A stretch of DNA of 7,867 bases, from positions 1-7,867 of the forward strand of contig CANKOT010000101.1 of the NCBI GenBank assembly GCA_947484245.1, read 5' to 3'. The notes beneath the pieces were generated by a model. It was not told the DNA's origin. It saw only the letters and a program-made list of their open reading frames with translations, and did no database searches. Positions 1-6,031 of this stretch are shown here, piece after piece. The translations under genes were made by a program, and so were the position numbers. Source of the stretch: Comamonadaceae bacterium. GTDB lineage: Bacteria; Pseudomonadota; Gammaproteobacteria; Burkholderiales; Burkholderiaceae. Every line of letters begins with the position of its first letter. Positions within the stretch are counted from its first letter, which is position 1.

Positions 1-2
1 CA

Positions 3-737
3 CGCCAAGGTCATGGTCACGACGCTAGCAGTTTTGCATTCAAGGCAGGCGACGGTTTGTATGGCGCCTATGAATGTCGCACTGTCGATACATTGCTTGC
101 CTTTGGCACTGCCCAAAAAGGCAGTGGCCGTGTTTACTCTGTGCCTGTGGCTGCGTTGCCTGGAGCGCGTGGCGATGGCCAACCTGTGACCACGCTCATT
201 GAACTGGAACCCGGCACTCAGATTGCACATTACTTTGCAGGGCCTTCAAACGCTACGCTCTTGCTTTCGAGTTCGGGCGGCTATGGTTTCATGGCGACAG
301 TGGACAACATGATTTCGCGTCAAAAAGGTGGCAAAGCTTTTCTCACAGTGGGTGATGGTGAATCGGTGTGCGCACCATCGCATGTGTCGGGCTCAAATGC
401 TACGCCGCAACCAGGCGCAAAAGTGATGCCTGCCGCAACGCATGTTGCCTGCGCTTCCACAGGGGGCCGCATTCTCACTTTTGAAATCAGTGAACTCAAG
501 CTGATGGAGAAGGGTGGTCGTGGCTTGATGCTGCTTGATTTGGAAGCCAAAGACACGCTGGCTGGCGCAGCCGCCTACACCCGCAGTGTGAAGCTCACGG
601 GTATTGGCCGCGGCGGTAAAGACCGTGAAGAAACGCTTGAAATTAGAAGCTTGAACAATGCGCGGGCGGCTAGAGCGCGCAAAGGCAAGGCTGCTGATTT
701 GGGCTTCAAGCCCACCCAAATTATGCGAGTCGAATAA
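3..737 (+). CDS. parC: DNA topoisomerase IV subunit A, C-terminal part (5' truncated by window edge)
   Basis: ParC is the breakage-reunion subunit of topoisomerase IV, the cytoplasmic type II enzyme that decatenates daughter chromosomes with ParE. Only the last 244 codons are present. The catalytic tyrosine domain lies upstream of the window, and the reading frame is already open at base 3, so the TTG at 57 is internal and not a start. The visible part is the DNA-wrapping C-terminal beta-pinwheel. It shows repeated blades with hydrophobic strands followed by basic/glycine turns: GRVYSVPVAALPGARGDGQP, then SRQKGGKAFLTV, then MEKGGRGLMLLDL. These are degenerate GyrA-box-like elements, as expected for ParC rather than GyrA. 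The tail is basic (NARAARARKGKA) and ends with a TAA stop. The gene converges on a response-regulator gene 69 bp away. GyrA is the only serious alternative, and the degenerate boxes and short tail favour ParC. Confidence 0.9.
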   Translation, partial: RQGHGHDASSFAFKAGDGLYGAYECRTVDTLLAFGTAQKGSGRVYSVPVAALPGARGDGQPVTTLIELEPGTQIAHYFAGPSNATLLLSSSGGYGFMATVDNMISRQKGGKAFLTVGDGESVCAPSHVSGSNATPQPGAKVMPAATHVACASTGGRILTFEISELKLMEKGGRGLMLLDLEAKDTLAGAAAYTRSVKLTGIGRGGKDREETLEIRSLNNARAARARKGKAADLGFKPTQIMRVE

Positions 738-806
738 CGCAAGCTTCTAACACTTCAGCCCAGCCAAGTACCTTTTCAGATGCTTGACTTTGGGGCGGTG
801 GCAGTC

Positions 807-1496
807 TTAGCGTTTGGGGGCTAAATGCATGTGAGGTACAAACTGATAAGTTGATCGCCAGCATGTGGCGAGCAGTTCTTCAGGGCCGTGCCTTTTTGTC
901 AGTTTTTTTCGAAGGCGCGATACGCAGACTTGCAGGCGTTTGTTGTTGTAAAAATCGGAAAGACCCCAAATGGCAAGTTCGAGTGCATCGCTTCGAAGTG
1001 CTTGCTCAGGTGCCATGGCCAATTGGGTGAGCAACACAGTTTCCATGGCTGTTAAGTCAATGGCATTGTTGGTGGGTCCAGTGAGCAATGCCCTCACCGG
1101 ATCAATGGTCCAACCACTTTTGATGGTTCTGGGCAGTCTTGCCGCCAGTTTTTCAATGATGGCAATTAACTCACTGGGGTTGAAGGGCTTGCTGATGCAA
1201 ACATCAGCACCCGCAGCGATGGCTGCAATGCGCTCTTCAGGCTCGGTCGCTGGGGCAATCATGACAACCCTAAGCTCTGGGTGCTTGGCCAACTTGGCGG
1301 TGTAAGTCAATCGTTGCTCGCCCAAAGTGAGCGCGTCTAGCACCACCACATCGCTGAAGGGATGGGCGGATTGCGCGTTGAACTCGTTTGCGTCGGCAAA
1401 ATGATGGGCTTTGATGCCAGCAGTTTGCAGGTGGGCAAGGACCTGTTCCGCCAGAGTTGAGTCTTGTTCGACGAAGCTGACGCAGAGTGGTTTCAT
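807..1496 (-). CDS. OmpR/PhoB-type response regulator, orphan, with atypical receiver
   Basis: This is a 229-residue cytoplasmic DNA-binding response regulator. Residues 1-115 form a receiver domain: acidic E10 at the end of beta-1, phospho-acceptor D54 in VVVLDAL, and the conserved lysine K103 in SKPF. Residues of about 125-225 form a winged-helix effector domain of the OmpR/PhoB type, with the typical ETVLLTQLA helix, a recognition-helix region RLQVCVSRLRKKL and a C-terminal hairpin ending near YQFVP. Two receiver positions are unusual: the second acidic residue is Gln (Q11), although D12 follows, and the usual Thr/Ser after beta-4 is Ala (A81 in MIAPAT). Phosphorylation may therefore be weak or signal differently; this is inference. 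No histidine kinase lies next to it, and its regulon cannot be named. The ATG is preceded by AGGA eight bases upstream. The gene faces parC tail to tail, and a long inverted repeat lies just upstream of its start. Confidence 0.88.
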   Translation of the reverse strand: MKPLCVSFVEQDSTLAEQVLAHLQTAGIKAHHFADANEFNAQSAHPFSDVVVLDALTLGEQRLTYTAKLAKHPELRVVMIAPATEPEERIAAIAAGADVCISKPFNPSELIAIIEKLAARLPRTIKSGWTIDPVRALLTGPTNNAIDLTAMETVLLTQLAMAPEQALRSDALELAIWGLSDFYNNKRLQVCVSRLRKKLTKRHGPEELLATCWRSTYQFVPHMHLAPKR

Positions 1497-1509
1497 GACG
1501 GATATCCTA

Positions 1510-1560
1510 TAAAAATGTTTACTTAAGAATTCATAGTAATTCTTTTTGTATACATTTTTA
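1510..1560. repeat. Long imperfect inverted repeat upstream of the response-regulator gene
   Basis: The outer arms are TAAAAATGTTTAC (1510-1522) and GTATACATTTTTA (1548-1560), complementary at 12 of 13 positions. The inner arms AAGAATT (1525-1531) and AATTCTT (1538-1544) are perfectly complementary around a 6-bp centre. The whole 51-bp element is strongly AT-rich and ends 14 bp before the start codon of the minus-strand regulator gene. It could be an operator, for example for autoregulation, or a cruciform/hairpin in the mRNA leader. The symmetry is directly visible; the role is inference. Confidence 0.6.
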
Positions 1561-1645
1561 AGACAAATTTAATCATCTTTGTAATTAAAAGTGATTTCAT
1601 TTTCTTGTGAATGACCGTTCCTCCTCTTAAAACTATCAATATTTG

Positions 1646-1681
1646 CATTGCCTTTCCTCGAACTTGCAAATAAAGGCAGTG
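1646..1681 (-). terminator. Hairpin downstream of the RidA-like gene, possible transcript end
   Basis: CATTGCCTTT (1646-1655) pairs with AAAGGCAGTG (1672-1681) over ten positions with one G-T pair, around a 16-base loop. It starts 16 bp past the stop codon of the minus-strand RidA-like gene. On that strand the stem is not followed by a T tract (CAAATATTG follows), so it is a weak or factor-assisted terminator at best. A competing stem, ATTTGCA (1641-1647) with TGCAAAT (1665-1671), overlaps it. Confidence 0.35.
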
Positions 1682-1697
1682 TGGCAATTTTGTTGAA

Positions 1698-2153
1698 TTA
1701 GGCTACTTCAGCGATCAATTCGATCTCGACACAGGCTCCCATGGGCAGTTGAGCAACACCAAAGGCACTGCGAGCATGCACGCCAACCGCGCCAAAAACT
1801 TGGCCCAACAATTCGCTGCAGCCATTGGTGACCACATGTTGCTCCGTAAATTCAGAAGTGGAATTCACCAGACTCATGACTTTCACGATGCGTTTGACCT
1901 TGTTCAAATCGCCGACTGCGGCATGAAGCGTACCCAGCAGGTCAATGGCCACTGCGCGGGCAGCGGCTTTGCCTTCCTCTGTTTGAACATTCTTGCCCAA
2001 TTGACCCGCCCATGCTTGCCCGTTTTTCTTGGCAATATGCCCACTGATAAAAACCAGATTGCCTGTTTGGACAAAGGGAACATAGGCTGCTGCGGGCGTT
2101 GCAACGGGGGGCAGCGTAATTTCAAGTTCTTCTAAGCGTTTGTAGATGGACAT
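1698..2153 (-). CDS. RidA/YjgF/YER057c/UK114-family protein
   Basis: This is a 151-residue cytoplasmic protein of the Rid superfamily. Archetypal RidA hydrolyses reactive enamine/imine intermediates from PLP enzymes such as threonine dehydratase. This protein is about 20 residues longer than RidA, with an N-terminal extension (RLEELEITLPP) typical of a less characterised Rid subgroup, so its substrate is unknown. Visible family features are the strand-turn NLVFISGHI (residues 32-40), the helix region EEGKAAARAVAIDLL, VKRIVKVMSLVNS, and the C-terminal signature HARSAFGVAQLP with R128, equivalent by alignment to the substrate-binding arginine of RidA, followed by VEIEL with E143. Members form trimers with active sites at subunit interfaces. 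The ATG start is preceded by AAGG nine bases upstream. The gene is divergent from comEC and runs toward the response-regulator gene, without close operon partners. Family assignment is firm; the exact function is not. Confidence 0.88.
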   Translation of the reverse strand: MSIYKRLEELEITLPPVATPAAAYVPFVQTGNLVFISGHIAKKNGQAWAGQLGKNVQTEEGKAAARAVAIDLLGTLHAAVGDLNKVKRIVKVMSLVNSTSEFTEQHVVTNGCSELLGQVFGAVGVHARSAFGVAQLPMGACVEIELIAEVA

Positions 2154-2291
2154 GGTGTCAGGCCTTGTGAAAGTTAAATAGATTGCAAAGGATAGGCTTA
2201 AGAGACTGAAGAGCTGTCACCTATTTTCACAATGTCTGAATTGTACGAACTGCAATGCAAGTCAGCGTAAGAGCGGCTGCATCGACATGGC

Positions 2292-2334
2292 AGCTTAGGC
2301 CTCCTAAACTGGCAAAAGCCAAGCCCAGGTGGGC
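2292..2334 (+). repeat. Three consecutive small inverted repeats ahead of comEC
   Basis: Three inverted repeats follow one another. The first is AGCTTAGG (2292-2299) with CCTAAACT (2303-2310), 7 of 8 complementary. The second is TGGC-AAAA-GCCA (2310-2321). The third is GCCC-AGGT-GGGC (2323-2334). The last ends 6 bases before the AAAGG ribosome-binding site. They could fold as a structured leader affecting comEC translation, or be protein sites. Each stem is short, so chance occurrence is possible. Confidence 0.4.
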
Positions 2335-2340
2335 ACAGAG

Positions 2341-2345
2341 AAAGG
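2341..2345 (+). promoter_or_regulatory. Ribosome-binding site of comEC
   Basis: AAAGG lies six bases before the ATG at 2352 and supports that start. The short N-terminal stretch leading into the first hydrophobic segments agrees with it. Confidence 0.65.
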
Positions 2346-2351
2346 TTTGAC

Positions 2352-4883
2352 ATGCTCAAGACAGCGCCTTGGTGCTTAGGTGGCTGGCTTATGGGCACGG
2401 CATGGCAGTTGCAACAAGCCAGCCTTTGGCCGCTTGATGTCGTGTTGGCAGTGAGTGGTTTGTCATTGTCACTTGGCCTGCTTGCATGGGTGTTGCATAC
2501 CCGAATGCCTCATGTTTTTAAACTTTCTGAAGTTGCCAAATGGCTACTTGCTACTTTGGTCTTTTTCGGACTGGCTTTGTCGTGCGTCAATGCCCGTGCT
2601 CTTTGGCAGGCTCAACAAAGACTGAATCCTCTGCTGGAGGGACAAGTAATTTTGCTGCTGGGTGTGATTGCATCTTTGCCGCAGCAAACAGACATCAGCG
2701 TGCGATTCAGATTTCAAGTTATTTCCGCTTTCGAAGTGAATCAGACTTCAAGTGTCCTTGTCCCTCAATGGATTGATTTGGTCTGGTACGACAGAGAGTC
2801 AGCTGAGCTGATGAAGGGAAGCCGTTGGGCTGATCTCAAAGCAGGAGATACATGGCAATTCAGCGTTCGTCTCAAAGCACCGCATGGCACGCTCAATCCG
2901 GGTGGCTTTGATGAGGCTTTGTGGCGCTGGGAGCAAGGTGTCATGGCCACAGGTGCGGTAATTACAAGTAAACGCGCTGCAGTGCCACAAAAAATAAAGT
3001 CTTCATGGCTGTATTCCATTGCACAGGCGCGCCAATACGTTCGATCTGAAATTGAGAGAAAACTCTTGCAAGGTGATGCGCAAAGTCGTTCTTTGGCAGG
3101 TGTGATTAGCGCCTTGGTCATGGGCGATCAGGCGGCCATTCAAGCTGCTGATTGGGATCTTTTCAGAGCGACAGGTGTGGCCCATTTGATGAGTATTTCA
3201 GGTTTGCACATTACTTTGTTTGCTTGGGTCATGGCAGCTGCAATTCGAGGAATTTGGCGTATGTCAGCCCTTTGCGGAAGTCGCCTTTGTTTGCATTGGC
3301 CAGCCCCGCATGTGGCCCTCTTGGCAGGGACCTTGATGGCCACACTTTATGCCCTGTTCAGTGGCTGGGGCTTGCCATCTCAACGCACAGTCATCATGCT
3401 TTGGGTGGTTTGCTTGCTTCGACTCATGGGCGCAAGATGGCCCATTTTTTGGGGACTCGGTTTGGCTTTGTGGGTGGCGGTGGCATTGGACCCCTGGGCG
3501 ATGCTTCAGCCAGGTTTTTGGTTGAGTTTTGCTGCCGTGGGTGTGTTGATGCTCAATGAACCAGTGCAATCCGCAGATCGCACCAAGTTGGAGGAGGGGG
3601 GCACCGCGATGGTGATCAAGATGGTGGGCCAGGCATTTCAGACATTGAGGACCTTGTTGCGAGAACAATGGGTGGTCACAGTGGCTTTGACGCCGCTGGT
3701 TGTTTTATTCTTTGAGCAGCTCTCTTGGGTGGGCCTGTTGGCCAATTTGGTCGCCATTCCTTGGGTCACATGGCTGGTCACACCTCTTGCTATTTTGGGC
3801 GTGTTCGCCTCGCCGCTGTGGGTTGTGGCATCTTGGGCTTTGCAGCCTCTCATGGCCGTATTGACGTGGATGGCCAGTTTGCCGGGCAGTGTCTGGTTGT
3901 TGCCACCCCCGCCACTTGTTCTGGCGGTCATGGCAATGGGGGGTGGCTTGTTGCTCTTGCAGCAATGGCCTTGGGCCCTGCGAAGCTGGGGGGTGTTGTT
4001 TATTTTGCCCATCTTCCTATGGCAAGTGCCCAGACCAGCGCCAGGCCAGTTCGATCTTTGGTTTGCCGATGTGGGACAAGGCAATGCAGTGTTAATTAGA
4101 ACCACCCATCATGCTTTGCTATATGACGCAGGGCCCCTCTACTCAGAAACTTCAGATGCTGGTCAAAGGATTTTGGTGCCGCTGCTTCATCGATTGGGGG
4201 TGAAGTTGGACAGAGTCATGTTGAGCCACCGCGATGCCGATCACACAGGGGGGGCGCTCGCAGTGTTGCGCGCGCACCCCCAAGCAGACTTATGGAGCTC
4301 CTTGGAAGAAGGGCACCCCTTGTCGACCCTTCGCCCTGTCCATGCTTGTATGGCTGGTCAGAAATGGGAATGGGATGGAGTTCAGTTTGAATTGCTGCAT
4401 CCTTTGTTTTCTGATTACGCCAAGTTGGCAGGCTCCAATGCTTTGAGCTGTGTTTTAAGAGTGGATGCAAGTCAACAGGCATCTTCAAAGATGAGCCATG
4501 AGCGCCAACAAGCCAGTGCCTTGTTGGTGGGAGACATCGAGGCAGCCCAAGAGTTGGCGATGCTTCAACGGCTGGCATTGCAACCGGTTGGCGTCTTGCT
4601 GGTGCCGCACCATGGCAGCCAAACCTCGTCTACAAGTGGCTTTATTGAAGCGCTCAAGCCACATTGGGCGGTGGTTCAGGCTGGTTATCTGAATCGATAT
4701 GGGCACCCGTCCCCGCAAGTGATTCAGCGTTATGAATCTCAGGGTGTGCCCTTGACGCCCTCTTCAGAATGTGGCGCAGCCTATTGGCAAAGTACGCAAC
4801 CGCAGCAACTCAGCTGTGAACGTGAAGTGCGTCGTCGATATTGGCACACACCAAGAAGAATGGTGTCCAGAAGTCCCGAGTAG
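2352..4883 (+). CDS. comEC: ComEC/Rec2-family DNA internalisation (competence) protein
   Basis: This 843-residue inner-membrane protein is the channel that carries single-stranded DNA into the cytoplasm during natural transformation. The three usual domains are present in order. First are N-terminal membrane segments flanking an OB-fold-like domain (DUF4131), with the conserved NPGGFDEALW motif at about 182-191. Next is the polytopic Competence domain at about 235-550, containing the hallmark HLMSISGLH at 278-286. Last is a C-terminal metallo-beta-lactamase-like domain with DVGQG (from D573), the metal-site motif SHRDADHTGG (H626, D628, D630, H631), GDIE (D728) and PHHGS (H753, H754). The second His of the classical HxHxDH motif is Asp, as is usual in ComEC. 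All metal-binding motifs look intact, so a nuclease-like activity on the non-transported strand is plausible. Length is normal and there is no frameshift. No other competence gene is adjacent, as is common in proteobacteria. Confidence 0.95.
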   Translation: MLKTAPWCLGGWLMGTAWQLQQASLWPLDVVLAVSGLSLSLGLLAWVLHTRMPHVFKLSEVAKWLLATLVFFGLALSCVNARALWQAQQRLNPLLEGQVILLLGVIASLPQQTDISVRFRFQVISAFEVNQTSSVLVPQWIDLVWYDRESAELMKGSRWADLKAGDTWQFSVRLKAPHGTLNPGGFDEALWRWEQGVMATGAVITSKRAAVPQKIKSSWLYSIAQARQYVRSEIERKLLQGDAQSRSLAGVISALVMGDQAAIQAADWDLFRATGVAHLMSISGLHITLFAWVMAAAIRGIWRMSALCGSRLCLHWPAPHVALLAGTLMATLYALFSGWGLPSQRTVIMLWVVCLLRLMGARWPIFWGLGLALWVAVALDPWAMLQPGFWLSFAAVGVLMLNEPVQSADRTKLEEGGTAMVIKMVGQAFQTLRTLLREQWVVTVALTPLVVLFFEQLSWVGLLANLVAIPWVTWLVTPLAILGVFASPLWVVASWALQPLMAVLTWMASLPGSVWLLPPPPLVLAVMAMGGGLLLLQQWPWALRSWGVLFILPIFLWQVPRPAPGQFDLWFADVGQGNAVLIRTTHHALLYDAGPLYSETSDAGQRILVPLLHRLGVKLDRVMLSHRDADHTGGALAVLRAHPQADLWSSLEEGHPLSTLRPVHACMAGQKWEWDGVQFELLHPLFSDYAKLAGSNALSCVLRVDASQQASSKMSHERQQASALLVGDIEAAQELAMLQRLALQPVGVLLVPHHGSQTSSTSGFIEALKPHWAVVQAGYLNRYGHPSPQVIQRYESQGVPLTPSSECGAAYWQSTQPQQLSCEREVRRRYWHTPRRMVSRSPE

Positions 4884-4918
4884 CCAACAGTGAAGGTGTG
4901 GGCAGAACATCAAAGCAT

Positions 4919-4940
4919 CTGCTGGCGCTTGAGCGCTCAG
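4919..4940 (+). terminator. Terminator-like hairpin after comEC
   Basis: CTG (4919-4921) pairs with CAG (4938-4940), and GGCGC (4924-4928) with GCGCT (4933-4937, one G-T pair), around a TTGA loop with a two-base bulge. It starts 35 bp after the comEC stop. A T-rich stretch comes only about 15 bases later (GTTTTTCC), so it is not a textbook intrinsic terminator. Confidence 0.35.
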
Positions 4941-4964
4941 TAAATACCCTCTGTGAGTTTTTCC

Positions 4965-4994
4965 TTGAAAATGATTCAATCATTTTGTTATTTT
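4965..4994 (+). promoter_or_regulatory. Candidate sigma-70 promoter of the Bug-protein/hydrolase unit
   Basis: TTGAAA (4965-4970) matches the -35 consensus at 5 of 6, and TATTTT (4989-4994) matches the -10 consensus at 4 of 6, with an 18-bp spacer. Transcription would begin near 5001, giving a leader of roughly 28 bases before the ATG at 5029. The spacer is almost filled by a perfect palindrome, as expected for a repressor-controlled promoter. The hexamers are visible; promoter activity is inferred. Confidence 0.45.
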
Positions 4995-5010
4995 TCGTAC
5001 CAATGATTGA
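4968..5010. repeat. Palindrome plus third motif copy in the Bug-gene promoter region (operator candidate)
   Basis: Bases 4968-4986 form a perfect 19-bp palindrome, AAAATGATTCAATCATTTT, with a single central base. A further copy of its half-site, AATGATTGA, lies at 5002-5010 and is the exact reverse complement of TCAATCATT at 4976-4984. There are thus three AATGATTSA motifs (plus, minus, plus) in 41 bp around the candidate -10 element and start site. A dimeric regulator binding here is a reasonable inference. As RNA, the palindrome followed by GTTATTTTT could also act as a terminator for comEC. Confidence 0.6.
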
Positions 5011-5013
5011 CTT

Positions 5014-5019
5014 AAGGAG
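5014..5019 (+). promoter_or_regulatory. Strong ribosome-binding site of the Bug-protein gene
   Basis: AAGGAG lies nine bases before the ATG at 5029 and fixes that start. The protein then begins directly with a Tat-like signal sequence. Confidence 0.75.
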
Positions 5020-5028
5020 ACTTCATTC

Positions 5029-6009
5029 ATGACCACCCGTCGCCAATTGATGCAAGGTGTTGCCGCCAGTATGTTGGGCCTGACCCATCTGCCTAACTTT
5101 GCGCAAACGCGCCTGGAAAATCTGCGCATCATTGTGGGTTTTCCGCCCGGTGGCACGACCGATGCATTTTCCCGCCGCATTGCTGAAAAAATGCGTGGCA
5201 CTTACGCCACCAACGTCATCGTGGACAACAAACCCGGCGCTGGTGGCCAGATTGGTGTTACCACCCTCAAGGCTGCGGCGGCTGATGGTGCGCACATCCT
5301 GTATTCGCCCGCTTCCATGCTGACCATTTACCCTCACTCTTACTCTAAGTTGAGTTACGCCCAATCCGATGTCACCCCCATTGGCATTGGACATTCCACT
5401 GACCACGCCTTAGTGGTGGGGCCAGCTGTTCCCGACTCGGTCAAAAACATCAAAGACTTTGTCGAATGGGCTAAAGCCAATCCAGGCAAAGCCAGCATTG
5501 GCAACCCAGCAGCGGGCTCCATGCCTCATTTGCTTGCGGGTCGTTTGGCCATGTTGGGTGGATTTCAAATTACCAATGTTCCTTTTGCGGGTTCAGGCCC
5601 TGCCATTCCTCAAGTCATGGGAGGCCAACTTGCGGGCATGTCATCACCTTTGGGCGATTGGGTGCAGCACCACAAATCTGGCAGGGTTCGTATTCTGGCC
5701 ACCTCCGGCCCCGATCGCGCCATTTTCACCCTCGATGTCGCCACTTTCCGTGAGCAAGGCTTTGGTGAATTGATGGTTCGCGAATGGTTTGGCTTCTTTG
5801 CACCTGCAGGCATCAGTGATGCGGTCAGGCAAAACCTGAATACTGCGCTGCGCCAGGCCATGGGTCAGCAAGACGTCCGCGACTTTGTGACACCTTTGGC
5901 GGCTAATCTGGAAGCCAGTACCGCTGCTGAACACACACGTCGTCTTGGCGAAGACTCAGAAATGGCACGGCGTTTGGTCACGGCCCTTGGCTTCAAGGCC
6001 GACTCCTAA
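5029..6009 (+). CDS. Bug-family (TctC-like) tripartite tricarboxylate transporter substrate-binding protein
   Basis: This 326-residue periplasmic solute-binding protein belongs to the Bug/TctC family. Family members bind carboxylates or other small acids and deliver them to TctA/TctB membrane subunits or act in sensing. The N-terminus TTRRQLMQG followed by a hydrophobic stretch is a twin-arginine-type signal, with likely cleavage near FAQ at about 24-26. Family marks are FPPGGTTD (38-45), which lines the ligand pocket, VDNKPGAGGQIG (65-76), and AGSGPAIPQVMGGQLAGM starting at 187. The fold is complete and the length is typical. The ligand cannot be read from the sequence. No TctA/TctB or receptor gene is within the window, so it is an orphan binding protein here, as is common in Burkholderiales. 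A hydrolase gene begins 22 bp after the stop on the same strand, suggesting co-transcription. A promoter candidate with a palindromic element lies upstream. Confidence 0.92.
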   Translation: MTTRRQLMQGVAASMLGLTHLPNFAQTRLENLRIIVGFPPGGTTDAFSRRIAEKMRGTYATNVIVDNKPGAGGQIGVTTLKAAAADGAHILYSPASMLTIYPHSYSKLSYAQSDVTPIGIGHSTDHALVVGPAVPDSVKNIKDFVEWAKANPGKASIGNPAAGSMPHLLAGRLAMLGGFQITNVPFAGSGPAIPQVMGGQLAGMSSPLGDWVQHHKSGRVRILATSGPDRAIFTLDVATFREQGFGELMVREWFGFFAPAGISDAVRQNLNTALRQAMGQQDVRDFVTPLAANLEASTAAEHTRRLGEDSEMARRLVTALGFKADS

Positions 6010-6031
6010 TGGTCCATTGCGTGAAGGTCTG

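Larger units (their letters stand above)
1497..1697. other. AT-rich intergenic region between the response-regulator and RidA-like genes
   Basis: This 201-bp gap is clearly richer in A+T than the flanking genes. It should hold the promoter of the minus-strand regulator gene and the transcript end of the minus-strand RidA-like gene. Besides the long inverted repeat and the hairpin listed separately, TTTAAT (1568-1573) and ATTAAA (1584-1589) form a further small inverted repeat. Several AT-rich -10-like hexamers are present on the minus strand, but none pairs convincingly with a -35 element, so no promoter is assigned. No small ORF or RNA gene is recognised. Confidence 0.5.
2154..2351. promoter_or_regulatory. 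Divergent intergenic region between the RidA-like gene and comEC
   Basis: This 198-bp gap must hold the start signals for both the minus-strand RidA-like gene and plus-strand comEC. No consensus -35/-10 pair is convincing on either strand. The comEC-proximal third carries three consecutive small inverted repeats, listed separately. A minus-strand open frame crossing this gap into comEC has no recognisable protein features and is not taken as a gene. Confidence 0.5.

Noticed and set aside
57..59. TTG start for a 226-residue protein at the left edge
   Set aside because: The same frame is open to base 3 and encodes ParC-like sequence (GHDASSFAFKAGDG) upstream of it, so the TTG is an internal Leu codon.
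970..1305. 111-codon plus-strand open frame antisense to the response regulator
   Set aside because: The translation is rich in Ser/Ala/Met as expected from reading the opposite strand of the regulator gene, with no recognisable family.
2198..2398. 66-codon minus-strand open frame spanning the RidA-like/comEC gap
   Set aside because: It overlaps the comEC start and its ribosome-binding site, has no recognisable features, and would begin inside comEC.
3638..4105. 155-codon open frame on the minus strand inside comEC
   Set aside because: It lies fully antisense to well-conserved comEC coding sequence, its translation is low-complexity in Pro/Thr/Asn/His without any domain, and it lacks a credible ribosome-binding site.
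5945..6031. Upstream start for the hydrolase gene, overlapping the Bug gene by 65 bp
   Set aside because: It would place a 29-residue polar extension before a clear signal peptide; the ATG at 6032 has its own GAAGG and gives a proper secreted N-terminus.
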